Origin: Rugosimonospora acidiphila
Lineage (GTDB): Bacteria; Actinomycetota; Actinomycetes; Mycobacteriales; Micromonosporaceae
Assembly (NCBI RefSeq): GCF_039543385.1
Contig: NZ_BAABJQ010000006.1
Location: 1-64,000 of the forward strand
Reading direction: 5' to 3'
Length of the DNA stretch: 64,000 nt
In this document: one piece after another, positions 1 through 8,362 of the stretch
How positions within the stretch are numbered: the stretch's first letter is position 1
How the letters are laid out: each line of letters opens with the position of its first letter
Translations under genes and position numbers: made by a program
Notes under the pieces: model-generated
The model's database searches: none
Told to the model about the DNA's origin: nothing
Seen by the model: only the letters and a program-made list of their open reading frames with translations

Positions 1-1729
1 TCCGGGCCCACTCCACCGGGCACACCTCGATCACCGGCCGGTCGCAGATCACCATGCCGCCGGAGTGGATGCCCAGGTGCCTCGGGAAGGTCTGCAGCCG
101 GTTGGCGTACTCCACGACCTGCTCCGGGATGCCCTCCACCTCCCCGGCCCACGACTCGCCCCACCGGTCGATCTGCTTGCTCCACGCGTCCTGCTGACCG
201 GGCGAGAACCCGAACGCCCGGGCCAGATCGCGCACCGCCGAGCGGGGCCGGTACGAGATGACGTTGGCCACCTGCGCGGCGTGGTGGCGGCCGTACCTGG
301 CGTAGACGTGCTGGATGGCCTCCTCCCGCCGGCCCGACTCGATGTCCAGGTCGATGTCGGGGTACCCGTCCCGTTCGGGGGCGAGGAATCGCTCGAACAG
401 CAGGCCCCAGCGCACCGCGTCGACGTTGGTGATGCCCAGCGCGTAGCAGACCGCCGAGTTGGCCGCGGAGCCCCGACCCTGGCAGTAGATGTCGTGCTCC
501 CGGCAGAACTCCACGATGTCGTGCACGATCAGGAAGTACCCCGGAAAGCCCAGGGCATCGATCATGTTCAGCTCGTGGTCGATCTGCCGGTACGAGGCCG
601 GGCTACTCTGGCGACCGCCCCACCGCCGGTGGGCGCCCTGCTCGGTCAGCTGGCGTAGCCAGCTCATCTCGGTGTGCCCCTCGGGCACGTCCCAGTCCGG
701 CAGGTTGGGCGCCACCAGCCTCAGGTCGAAGGCCAGCTCGGCGCCGATCGCGGCGGCCTGCGCCACGACGCCCGGGTAGGCCCCGAACCGGGCCGCCATC
801 TCGTCGCCGCCCCGCAGGTGAGCGGCGCCGGCCGCGGGCAGCCACCCATCCATCTCGTCCAGCGATCGACGAGCCCGCACCGCGGCCAGCGCGGTGGCCA
901 GGCGACGTTGGCCCGGGCGGGCATAGTGCACGTTGTTCGTGGCCACGCAGCGCAGCCCGGCCCGCCCGGCCAGGTCGGCGAGCACGTCGTTGCGCTCGTC
1001 GTCCTCGGGATGGCCGTGCTGGGTCAGCTCCACCGCTACGCCATCGCGGCCGAACAGCGCCACCAGCCGATCCAGCTCACCGGCGGCGGCCCGCTCCCCC
1101 TCGGTGGCGAGCGCGGCCGGGACGTACCCCTTGCGGCAGCCGGTCAGCACCATCGCGTGGTCCCGGAGCGCGGCGGCGACCTCCTCCAGGTCGTACGCGG
1201 GCCGGCCCTTCTCCCGCCCGGCAAGCTGGGCCAGCGCGATGGTCCGGGACAGCCGGGCGTACCCCTCTGGCCCGCGCGCCAGCACCAGCAGGTGCCGACC
1301 GACCGGGTCGGGTTCGCCGTTCTGTGGCCCGGGCAGGCCCAGCGAGAGTTCCGCGCCGAAGATGGTCGGCAGTTCATGCTCCCGGGCCGCCCCGGAGAAC
1401 TGGACCACGCCGTAGAAGCCGTCGTGATCGGTGATCGCCAGCCCGGTCAGGCCGAGGCGCGTCGCCTCCTGCACCAGTTCGTGCGGGTGGCTGGCGCCGT
1501 CGGAGAAGCTGAAGTTGGTGTGACAGTGCAGCTCCGCGTAGTCCACGGTGGACTGTTCGCGGATCAGGGCGGGCGCCTGGTACGGCTGGCGCTTGCGCGT
1601 CCACGCGGGAGAGTCGCCACCGTCCCCGTACTCGATGGTGACCGGGTCGACCACGATGGGCTCCCGGCCGGACAGCCGCCGCTCGAACTCCTTCCACGGC
1701 AGGTCGGAACCGCTCCAGCCCTCAGTCAT
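1..1729 (-). CDS. dnaE2: Error-prone DNA polymerase DnaE2 (ImuC), 3' end cut off by window edge
   Basis: C-family polymerase III alpha-type subunit for translesion synthesis in the SOS response; it works with ImuA' and ImuB. About 576 N-terminal residues are visible. The PHP domain begins near residue 60 with ELHCHTNFSFSDGAS, and the polymerase active-site motif PDIDLDIES lies near residue 455. The rest of the palm, fingers and OB domains lies beyond position 1. The ATG at 1729 overlaps the imuB stop by 8 bp (frame shift through TATGACTGA), so translation is coupled to imuB. The DnaE2 rather than DnaE1 assignment rests on the imuA'-imuB-dnaE2 context and the extended N-terminus before PHP. 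Confidence 0.95.
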   Translation of the reverse strand, partial: MTEGWSGSDLPWKEFERRLSGREPIVVDPVTIEYGDGGDSPAWTRKRQPYQAPALIREQSTVDYAELHCHTNFSFSDGASHPHELVQEATRLGLTGLAITDHDGFYGVVQFSGAAREHELPTIFGAELSLGLPGPQNGEPDPVGRHLLVLARGPEGYARLSRTIALAQLAGREKGRPAYDLEEVAAALRDHAMVLTGCRKGYVPAALATEGERAAAGELDRLVALFGRDGVAVELTQHGHPEDDERNDVLADLAGRAGLRCVATNNVHYARPGQRRLATALAAVRARRSLDEMDGWLPAAGAAHLRGGDEMAARFGAYPGVVAQAAAIGAELAFDLRLVAPNLPDWDVPEGHTEMSWLRQLTEQGAHRRWGGRQSSPASYRQIDHELNMIDALGFPGYFLIVHDIVEFCREHDIYCQGRGSAANSAVCYALGITNVDAVRWGLLFERFLAPERDGYPDIDLDIESGRREEAIQHVYARYGRHHAAQVANVISYRPRSAVRDLARAFGFSPGQQDAWSKQIDRWGESWAGEVEGIPEQVVEYANRLQTFPRHLGIHSGGMVICDRPVIEVCPVEWAR

Positions 1730-3485
1730 AGATCGCCGCCACCCACCAGCGGCCCGAGGTGAGCACCAGCAGCAGGGCTCGGCCGTCGGCCAGGGACACC
1801 TGGAACCGGACCCGCCGGCTCGCCTCCTCCGGCGACCACCAGCGCTCGTCGACCGGCCACGGGCCGGCCCAGCCTGTGATCTCGACCCGCTCGGCCCGCT
1901 CGACCCGCTCGATCCCTCGTCCCCGCTCCGCCTCTTGCCGTCGCTCGGCCGCTTGCCGCCGCTCCGCCCCGCCCGGTCGCTCGGCACCGTCGAGTTCGAA
2001 CCAGGCCAGCGGCCCGGTCACCGCGAGTCGGGCGGTCACCCCGACCGGGGTACCGGCCGGGTCGTACACCCGCGCGGCCAGCGGTTGGGTCAGGACGGTG
2101 GCCGGTGACGGCGCCGGCAGCCGGCCGGGCCACGGCGGCTGCGCGGCGCGTGCCCTCTCCCCCGATCGAGCCCCGCCACCAGCACCCGGCCCAGAACCCG
2201 ATTCCGATCCCGACCCCGGACCGGAGCCCGCCCCCGGACCGGAGCCCGCCCCCGGACCGGAGCCGGCTTCCGGGCCACCCGGGCGGGCGGGTAGCCGCTC
2301 GTCCCCCCAGGGCACCAGGTGCACCTGGTCCGCCGGGTCGCGCCCGCCACCGAGGACCGCCGTGAACACCGCATCCGGTCCGAGCATGCCCTGTACCCGG
2401 GTGAGCGCCCGGTGCGCCCGCTCGCGCTCCGCACCGGCGTCGCCCCAGAGCCCCAGCTGCAGCCCGGCGTGCGCCATCACACCGTCCGGGATCAGGCGCA
2501 GCCGCAGGATGCCCGAGGTCGGCTTGTCCGGGACCCGGCCGGCCCCGGACAGCCAGCCGTCCAGCTGCCAGCGCAGCCGGTCGGCGATGGCCGAGGCGCT
2601 CAGCAGCCCGTCATGCCGCCAGGTGCGATGCAGCTCCTGGCCGTGCTCGGTGACGGCCACGATGCCCAGCCGGGTGCAGGCCAGACCGCGCCCGGCGAGC
2701 CGCTCGTGCAGCCGTGTGGCCAGTTGCCGGGCGGCGAACGCGGCCGCGTCGACTCGCTCCAACGGCTCGTCGAAGGTCTGCGCCACCTCCAGATCGGGTG
2801 GTGGCACCCGGACCGCGAGCGGCCGCTCGTCCAGCCCCGCGGCCATCCGCTGGGCCAGCGCGGCGTCCAGGCCGAACCGTGCCAGCACGTCCGCCGGTGG
2901 CAGGGCGGCGAAGGCGCCGAGGGTACCGATGCCCAACCGGCGCAACAGATCCACCAGGGGCGGCCGGTCCACCGCGGAGATGTCGAGATCGGCGAGGAAC
3001 GCCGCGGTGCGACCGTCCGGGATCAGCCGCCCGGCCCGGGCCGCCAGACCGGCGGCGAAGACCCCGTCGGCGACTCCGACCTGCGCCTCCACCGCGCACG
3101 CCTCGGCGATGTGCTCGACGATCCGCTCGGCGGCCCGCTCCTCTGAGCCGAAATACCGGGACGGCCCGCGGGCGGCCAGCGCGCACGCGCCCGGCCGGAC
3201 CACCTCGACGCCGGGCGCCAACTCCTCGACCGCCGCCACCACCGGCTCGTAGGCGCGGGCGTCCCGGCTCGGATCGTGGTCGAGCACGACCAGCCGCGGG
3301 CACCGGCTCTGCGCCTCGCGCTTGCGCAGGCCACGCCGGACCCCCTCAGCCCTGGCCGCCTCCGAGCAGGCGATCACCCGATTGGCGGCCAGGATCGCGA
3401 CCGGCCCGTGGGCCGACACTCCCTCAACGATCTCGGCGGCGAGCACCGGCCAGTCGGGGCACCAGATCAGCATCGTCCGGCTCAT
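1722..3485 (-). CDS. imuB: ImuB, Y-family polymerase-like mutasome adaptor
   Basis: 587-residue protein starting MSRTMLIWCPDWPV; this ATG follows a G-rich ribosome site and is preferred over an upstream alternative at 3518. The N-terminal two thirds has the Y-family polymerase fold (little finger around residues 240-350). In the characterised mycobacterial homologue ImuB lacks polymerase activity and bridges the beta clamp, ImuA' and DnaE2. Residues about 405-450 form a low-complexity Gly-Ser-Pro linker (GSGPGA units, encoded near 2165-2275), and residues about 515-540 are a charged RQ/RE-rich stretch (ERRQAAERRQEAERGRG). Both look like flexible tethers before the C-terminal tail. Located between imuA' and dnaE2 and co-oriented with them. 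Confidence 0.93.
   Translation of the reverse strand: MSRTMLIWCPDWPVLAAEIVEGVSAHGPVAILAANRVIACSEAARAEGVRRGLRKREAQSRCPRLVVLDHDPSRDARAYEPVVAAVEELAPGVEVVRPGACALAARGPSRYFGSEERAAERIVEHIAEACAVEAQVGVADGVFAAGLAARAGRLIPDGRTAAFLADLDISAVDRPPLVDLLRRLGIGTLGAFAALPPADVLARFGLDAALAQRMAAGLDERPLAVRVPPPDLEVAQTFDEPLERVDAAAFAARQLATRLHERLAGRGLACTRLGIVAVTEHGQELHRTWRHDGLLSASAIADRLRWQLDGWLSGAGRVPDKPTSGILRLRLIPDGVMAHAGLQLGLWGDAGAERERAHRALTRVQGMLGPDAVFTAVLGGGRDPADQVHLVPWGDERLPARPGGPEAGSGPGAGSGPGAGSGPGSGSESGSGPGAGGGARSGERARAAQPPWPGRLPAPSPATVLTQPLAARVYDPAGTPVGVTARLAVTGPLAWFELDGAERPGGAERRQAAERRQEAERGRGIERVERAERVEITGWAGPWPVDERWWSPEEASRRVRFQVSLADGRALLLVLTSGRWWVAAIYD
2165..2275. repeat. Short tandem repeats encoding GSGPGA linker in imuB
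   Basis: Near-identical 18-bp units of the form ccggagcccgcccccgga recur about three times (clearest at 2219-2268) with degenerate copies upstream. They encode the Gly/Ser/Pro/Ala linker of ImuB. Such slippage-prone tracts recur in several genes of this window. Confidence 0.7.
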
Positions 3486-3615
3486 GACGCCCCGTCCCGC
3501 CCGCGCGAACCGCCCCACCCGATCTGGCCGCTCAGCCCAATCTGGCCGCGCCGTCGGTCAAGACCGGCCCGCTGGTCAAAACCGCCCGGTCGGTCGGGAC
3601 CGCGACCGCGCCGGG

Positions 3616-4467
3616 TCACGACACCGCCTCCAGCATCGGCGGGTCGGTGCGCTCCGCGAGCGAGCCGTGGGCATCGGGGTCGAGACAGGCCACGGCGCCG
3701 GTGCGATCGGGCAGCCAGACGGTGGCCCCGCGCGGCCGGGCGGCCGCACCCCGCCCATGGGCGGAGATCGTCAGTTCCCGCCGCTGCAGCCGCCCCCGGC
3801 CCTGACCGAGCCCGCGCCAACTCCCGCCGGGCGATTCGAGTACCACGTCGGCGCCGCTCCATCGCGCGTACGGCACGAGCACGCTGCCCCGCTGCCGGGC
3901 CCGGGCGGCCAGCCGGCTGGAGACGCTCGCGACGACCGGCCCGGGTGGCGCGGCGACCACGATGTCCACGCCGTCCAGCAGCGCGGCGACCACGCTCGGC
4001 CACTCGGGCCCGGGGTGGGGCACCAGCGCCAATCTGTCCAGTGAGATGCCGAGTTCGGCGGCGGCCGCTGGGCCCAGCGTGGGCAGCCCCACCACCGCGC
4101 ACCAGGAGCCGGACCTGGACGCGGCGGCGAGCAGCGCCAACAGGACCGAGGTCGCGCCGGGATTGACCGCGATCGTGGAGCCACGCCGCAGCCCGCCGGC
4201 CGGGAGCAGGTACCGCAGCTCGGGCAGGACCGGCAGCACCCGGTCTCCGGCCGCACCGGTCTCCCCGCCGGGGGCAGAGGCCGGGCGGACCAGTCCGGCC
4301 AGCCCGGCCTCGCGGACCAGCGTGGTGAGGCCGGTCCCGGCACCGGAGGCCGGCGAGGTGGCAGCAGCCCTCGCCGGGTCGGTACCCGCTCCCGTATCCC
4401 CCGTGGGCACGGGCCCATTCCGTGTCGCATCACCGATGCGACGACGCAGCGCGACGATGCCGGCCAC
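3616..4467 (-). CDS. imuA': ImuA'-type RecA-like mutasome protein
   Basis: 283 residues. The RecA-fold core runs from about residue 75 (ELRYLLPAGGLRRGSTIAV) to 200. In mycobacteria ImuA' binds RecA and ImuB and is required for DnaE2-dependent mutagenesis. The would-be P-loop reads NPGATSVLLALL and has no lysine, so ATP binding of the usual kind is unlikely; this agrees with a structural adaptor role. Start is a GTG at 4467 after an AAGGGGGC ribosome site. It sits 130 bp upstream of imuB and 32 bp downstream of the HEPN gene, all on one strand, so it is probably part of the same SOS transcription unit. Confidence 0.88.
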   Translation of the reverse strand: MAGIVALRRRIGDATRNGPVPTGDTGAGTDPARAAATSPASGAGTGLTTLVREAGLAGLVRPASAPGGETGAAGDRVLPVLPELRYLLPAGGLRRGSTIAVNPGATSVLLALLAAASRSGSWCAVVGLPTLGPAAAAELGISLDRLALVPHPGPEWPSVVAALLDGVDIVVAAPPGPVVASVSSRLAARARQRGSVLVPYARWSGADVVLESPGGSWRGLGQGRGRLQRRELTISAHGRGAAARPRGATVWLPDRTGAVACLDPDAHGSLAERTDPPMLEAVS

Positions 4468-4499
4468 GGTGGTGCGCCCCCTTGTTGTGCAGGCCTTGC

Positions 4500-5006
4500 T
4501 CAGGCCACCAGTTCGTCGAGCAGTGAGGGGTGGGTCAGACCCAACGCCAGCTCGACGACCGAGACGAACGACTCGGCCGCGCGCACCAGGTCGTCGGCCT
4601 CACGCGCGCTGACCACCCGGGGAATGCCGGCCTCGGCCGCGGCCCGCTTGCCCGCGCTGGCCGCGAAGTAGGCCGCCCAGTCGCCCAGCTCCGGGGCGAC
4701 CATGGTGAGCAGCACCCAGACGTTGGTCAGCTTGCCGCGCCGGGCCGGCACCGGCCGGGCTCGGGCGGCGAGCACCGCGGCCGCGGCCCGCAGCGCGGCC
4801 AGGTGGGCGGTGGCGTAGCGCAGACCGTCGGGGCGCAGCTCGGCGGCCTCCACCAGCCCACGGCGGGCAAGTGCGAGAAGTTCGGCGGGGGTGCGGTGCG
4901 GGAGGGCGTGGGCCGGGATGGCCGGCGCGGGACGGGACGGCCCCACCGCCGGGGCCGTGGCCAGGTGGCCCGTGTCGGCCACGGTGAGCATCGGGGTCGG
5001 TCGCAT
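4500..5006 (-). CDS. SAV_6107-family HEPN domain protein
   Basis: 168 residues; the helical region from residue 35 onwards (LLALARRGLVEAAELRPDGL, then ALRAAAAVLAARARP) matches the actinobacterial HEPN family named after SAV_6107, usually found next to imuA'. Many HEPN proteins are RNases or partners of nucleotidyltransferases, but the typical Rx4-6H catalytic motif is not evident here, so function is open. The ATG at 5006 follows a clear GGAGGAGAG ribosome site. It is the first gene after the LexA box and therefore likely the first cistron of the SOS cassette, with a leader of more than 300 bases. Confidence 0.8.
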   Translation of the reverse strand: MRPTPMLTVADTGHLATAPAVGPSRPAPAIPAHALPHRTPAELLALARRGLVEAAELRPDGLRYATAHLAALRAAAAVLAARARPVPARRGKLTNVWVLLTMVAPELGDWAAYFAASAGKRAAAEAGIPRVVSAREADDLVRAAESFVSVVELALGLTHPSLLDELVA

Positions 5007-5421
5007 GCTGTCTCTCCTCCAGATCGACGGTTGTCGAAATTCCGCTGCGGAGGAAGGCGCAGCAACTCACCGCCCCCGGCATAGCCGTGGGCTAGCGGAC
5101 GTCCCGGGTCGCCCGGTCATGCCGCGCGACCCGGAACGTCGATGCCGGCCGGCCGAGGCGCTTCCCCACGCCCCGCCTTCCGGCTTTCGGGTTCTCGTCC
5201 ACCGCCCGGGGGTCGGGGGCGGCGGACGAGCACCCTGTCGAGACCGGACCCGCGAATGCCCGATCTCCGCGACCGGCCACGGCTGGCCCAGCCATGGCGG
5301 CGCCTCGGAAGGCACGCCGCGAATCGCCCCTCCCGATCGATTCGAACAATCGTTCGAACCACTACTAGAGTAAACCCCGGGTACGACAAGACCGCAATCC
5401 CGAACCGGACGGCTCAGGGAT
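5007..5421. other. Intergenic region of 415 bp carrying the SOS promoter
   Basis: Between the MFS stop and the HEPN start. The only clear element is the LexA box at 5342-5357 with a possible minus-strand promoter beside it. Several short reading frames exist (for example 5092-5349 minus) but have no recognisable protein features or ribosome site. A long untranslated leader or a small unrecognised gene cannot be distinguished. Confidence 0.5.
5342..5357 (-). promoter_or_regulatory. LexA (SOS) box
   Basis: The sequence TCGAACAATCGTTCGA matches the actinobacterial LexA consensus (TCGAAC-N4-GTTCGA) at every conserved position, and the dyad extends one base each side (5341-5358). On the minus strand a TTGTCG (about 5388-5393) and a TAGTAG about 16 bp further fit -35/-10 elements immediately upstream of the box, so a bound LexA would block transcription toward the HEPN-imuA'-imuB-dnaE2 genes. 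Confidence 0.9.
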
Positions 5422-6993
5422 TTATTCGTGGAAACCGAGTTTCCCCAGCTCAAGAGCATCGCCACCGGGGCCGGTAGGTGCGCCGTCCGGCACGTCGGAC
5501 CCGCCGGGTGAGCCTCGAACGGGTGAGATCGGGCCACCGGGAGAGATCGAACAGCCGGGCGAGCCGGTCCCGCCGGACGAGGCCGAGCCGCCCGGGGCCG
5601 GGTCACCGGGTGAAGCAGGTCCGCCCAGCCGCGGCAGCGGCGAGCGGAGCAGCCACAGCACCGGCAGCAGGCCACCGACGCCGCCGCACCAGAGCGTCGT
5701 ACGGGGCCCGAGCGCCGTACCCAGCGCACCCCCGATCAGGGCACCCACCGGTACCGTGCCCCACGACAGGACGCGCATGGTGGCGTTCATCCGGCCCAGC
5801 AGCGCGTCGGGGCACAGCACTTGGCGGAAGGCCACCGTCACGACATTGAAGATGACCACGCAGAGCGAGCAGACCCCCACGCCGACGCCGAAGAACGCCA
5901 GGCGCGCGCCCGGCGCGGTCAGCGGGACCAGCACCATGGAGGCGTTGCCGGTCAGGCCGGCGCCCACGATCGTGCGGGCCTGACCGAAGCGGCGGCACAG
6001 CGGACCGGCCGCGAACGCACCGAGCACCGCCCCGACGCTGGCCGCGCTGAACAACAGCCCGACGCCGGCCGCCGACAGGCCCACGGTACGCACCAGGAAC
6101 ACGACCTCGATCGCGTTGTACACCGACAGGACCATGGTGCTGGCGGCGCTGTAGAGCGCGAGCGCCCGCAGCGCCGGGTGCCCGAACACCAGCCGCAGCC
6201 CCTGGCCGATCTCGCGCCCCAGGGCCCGGGGCGCCGCCGGGGCCGGCACCGCCGGCTCGCGCCCACGGATCGCCGTGATCCACGCGGCCGACCAGACGAA
6301 GCTGACCGCGTCGGCGAGTATCGCCACCGGCGCGGTGAGCGCCTGCACCAGGTACCCGGCGACGCTTGGGCCGACCGAGTAGGCGACGCTGCGGCTCGCC
6401 TCCATCCGCCCGTTGCCCTCCACCAGCCGCTGCCGACCGATCAGCGACGGGAGGTAGGACTGGTAGGCGACGTCGAAGACGAGGGTGCCGAGCCCGACCA
6501 CGAACTGCACGGCGTACAGCTGGGCCAGCCCCAGAACCTGGAGCGCGGCGGCCACCGGCACGCTAGCCAGAGCCACCGCCCGCAGCAGATCGGCGGCGAT
6601 CAGCACCGGACGGCGCCGCACCCGGTCCACCCAGACACCGGCCAGCAGGCCGAAGATCAGAAATGGGGCGTACCCGAGCGCGGTCAGCGCACTGACCTGG
6701 AAGGTGCCGGCGTGCAGGATCAGCACCGCGGTCAGCGGCACCGCCAGCATGCTGACCTGGCTGCCGAACTGGCTGACGGACTCGCCGATCCACAGTCGCC
6801 GGAAGTCCGGATACCCCCGGAGCAGCCCGCGAGCCCGCCCGGCGCCAGGGCCGCGAGCAGGCTCAGCATCCGGCCGGGTGGCCGGCTCAGCACCCGGCCG
6901 GGTGGCCGGCTCAGCACCCGGCTGGATAGCCGGGGCGGGCGCCGGCTCACGACCCGACCGGGGCACCGCACGGACCGGCTTCCGACGCGACAT
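5422..6993 (-). CDS. MFS transporter (EntS / macrolide-efflux type)
   Basis: 523 residues with about 12 membrane spans between residues 60 and 460. The start of the core (GYPDFRRLWIGESVSQFG) and the loop LAGVWVDRVRRRPVLIAADL are typical of MFS exporters in the enterobactin/macrolide efflux branch. Substrate unknown. The N-terminal 50 residues are a repeated Pro-Ala-Thr-Arg-Glu stretch and the C-terminal 65 residues are Gly/Pro/Ser-rich, both probably cytosolic and disordered. The ATG at 6993 follows a GGGGAGG ribosome site. It lies just downstream of a helix-turn-helix gene on the same strand, with an inverted repeat between them. Confidence 0.9.
   Translation of the reverse strand: MSRRKPVRAVPRSGREPAPAPAIQPGAEPATRPGAEPATRPDAEPARGPGAGRARGLLRGYPDFRRLWIGESVSQFGSQVSMLAVPLTAVLILHAGTFQVSALTALGYAPFLIFGLLAGVWVDRVRRRPVLIAADLLRAVALASVPVAAALQVLGLAQLYAVQFVVGLGTLVFDVAYQSYLPSLIGRQRLVEGNGRMEASRSVAYSVGPSVAGYLVQALTAPVAILADAVSFVWSAAWITAIRGREPAVPAPAAPRALGREIGQGLRLVFGHPALRALALYSAASTMVLSVYNAIEVVFLVRTVGLSAAGVGLLFSAASVGAVLGAFAAGPLCRRFGQARTIVGAGLTGNASMVLVPLTAPGARLAFFGVGVGVCSLCVVIFNVVTVAFRQVLCPDALLGRMNATMRVLSWGTVPVGALIGGALGTALGPRTTLWCGGVGGLLPVLWLLRSPLPRLGGPASPGDPAPGGSASSGGTGSPGCSISPGGPISPVRGSPGGSDVPDGAPTGPGGDALELGKLGFHE
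6866..6945. repeat. Tandem 24-bp repeats in the MFS 5' coding end
   Basis: Units resembling cccggccgggtggccggctc plus agca are repeated about three times, the last one diverged, encoding the PGAEPATR-type repeats at the transporter's N-terminus. Confidence 0.7.
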
Positions 6994-7007
6994 GGCCGCC
7001 TCCCCTT

Positions 7008-7028
7008 CTTGAGCCGTTGAGACTCAAG
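7008..7028. promoter_or_regulatory. Inverted-repeat operator candidate upstream of MFS gene
   Basis: CTTGAG-N9-CTCAAG encloses a second overlapping dyad TTGAG-a-CTCAA (7017-7027). It lies 15-35 bases before the MFS start codon and downstream of a minus-strand TTGACA (7062-7067) that could be a -35. The neighbouring helix-turn-helix protein is an obvious but untested candidate regulator. Confidence 0.5.
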
Positions 7029-7089
7029 GCATGGGGAGAGCCTCGGGGAGCTAGGATCTCCTGTCAACCCCTTGTTTAGCGTGGTCGAC

Positions 7090-7716
7090 TCAATGTGTCG
7101 GTTCCACCAACTCGCGGATCCGGCGCACGGCGTCATCGACGGGCCGCCCGCCGGCACCGGTGGCAACCACCGGGCCGAGGTCGTCGATGGCCAGTCTGGC
7201 CAGGTCAACTAGGGCGCCCGGATCGGCGTCGAGGGCGACGAGCAGGGTACGGCGGGCGAGCACGACCGCGGGCCGGGCGGCGCCGGGGACCGCCATCCGG
7301 CCGAGCCCGTTGACGAGATCCTCGACGGCCGCTCGCAGCCCGGCGGCCCCCTCCCCCGCTGCATTGTCAACGGATCGCTGACGCTGTCGTCGGCGTCGCG
7401 CCTCGGTGGCGTCCCGACCGGCGTCCGAGGCCCCCAGCCTGAGCCTGCGCTGCTCGGCCGCCTGCCGGCTGCGCAGCCCCAGCGCCGAGGCGATCTCGGT
7501 CCAGCTCGCCCCGGCGCGGCGCGCCGCGTCGATCGTGGCCCGCTCGATCCCGTCCAGGTCCTCGCGCAGGGCCGGGATCAGCCGCAGCGCGTCGACCAGC
7601 TCCTCGCCCGCCGGCGGTGCCACGCCCAGCGCGTCGTGCACCGCCCGGTACCGTTCGGCCCAACCCATACCGTCGTCCCCGCCGGTCATCGATGGCATGC
7701 GCCCATCATCGACCAT
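7090..7716 (-). CDS. Helix-turn-helix protein of unknown role
   Basis: 208 residues. Around residues 60-95 is ATIDAARRAGASWTEIASAL followed by GLRSRQAAEQRRLRL, a helix-turn-helix of the type seen in a conserved actinobacterial family annotated as putative transcriptional regulators. A basic tract RRRRQRQR follows, and the C-terminal 80 residues form a helical domain of unknown function. The start could be the first codon or an internal ATG near residue 7 or 10. The downstream MFS gene on the same strand begins 96 bases further on, separated by an operator-like repeat, so it may regulate that gene. Confidence 0.65.
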   Translation of the reverse strand: MVDDGRMPSMTGGDDGMGWAERYRAVHDALGVAPPAGEELVDALRLIPALREDLDGIERATIDAARRAGASWTEIASALGLRSRQAAEQRRLRLGASDAGRDATEARRRRQRQRSVDNAAGEGAAGLRAAVEDLVNGLGRMAVPGAARPAVVLARRTLLVALDADPGALVDLARLAIDDLGPVVATGAGGRPVDDAVRRIRELVEPTH

Positions 7717-7879
7717 CCGGGACGGCTGTCAACGGTCCGTTGACCAGACACGTTACCGGCCGGTGTCGCCGTGGCCGCGGCGGCACGTACCGTGGTATCC
7801 ACTGCACCGGCCGGACAGAACTCAGCCGACAGCTCGACAGACCCACGATTCGATATCCCCGCAACCCGAGGACGGTGCG

Positions 7880-8362
7880 ATGCATCCCAACGTGGCCGCC
7901 GTACAGGAAGCCCTCGACTCTGCCGGCGCGCTCGCCGGCGGCGACGCGCCCAGCCGCGTACGTCTGCTGCCCGACGCGGTGACCACCGCGGTGGCCGCGG
8001 CCGCGGCGTTGGGCGTGGAGGTCGGCCAGATCGCCAACTCCCTGATCTTCATGGCCGACGGCGGGCCGCTGCTGGTGCTGACCTCCGGGGCGCACCGGGT
8101 GGACACCGCCAAGGTCGCCGCGTTGGTCGGCACGGCCGAACTCAAGCGGGCCACCGCCGACTTCGTGCGCGAGCACACCGGCCAGCCCATCGGCGGCGTC
8201 GCGCCGCTCGCCCACCCGAAGCCGCTGCGCACCCTGGTGGACACCTCGCTGGAGCAGTACGACGAGGTCTGGGCCGGCGGCGGGATCGCACACGCGGTGT
8301 TCCCGACGACCTACGCGGAGCTGATCCGGATCACCTCAGGCGCGCCCGCCGAGGTGGCGTGA
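7880..8362 (+). CDS. YbaK/EbsC-family aminoacyl-tRNA deacylase
   Basis: 160 residues, the usual length for a stand-alone YbaK/ProX-type editing domain that hydrolyses mischarged tRNA in the cytoplasm. Recognised from the pattern around LGVEVGQIANSLIF (residues 40-53), VLTSGAHRVDTAKVAALVG and the C-terminal GGVAPLAHPKPLRTLVD. The ATG at 7880 follows a GAGGAC ribosome site. Its stop overlaps the next start (GTGA at 8359-8362), so it heads the carotenoid operon, an unusual location for a housekeeping editing enzyme. The exact tRNA substrate is not deducible. Confidence 0.9.
   Translation: MHPNVAAVQEALDSAGALAGGDAPSRVRLLPDAVTTAVAAAAALGVEVGQIANSLIFMADGGPLLVLTSGAHRVDTAKVAALVGTAELKRATADFVREHTGQPIGGVAPLAHPKPLRTLVDTSLEQYDEVWAGGGIAHAVFPTTYAELIRITSGAPAEVA

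Noticed and set aside
674..1762. Long plus-strand reading frames over the dnaE2 gene
   Set aside because: They are antisense to a protein with clear PHP and PDIDLD motifs; high GC yields long open antisense frames throughout the window.
5092..5349. Possible small gene between the LexA box and HEPN gene
   Set aside because: No ribosome site, no recognisable protein pattern; kept only as a possible leader in the findings.
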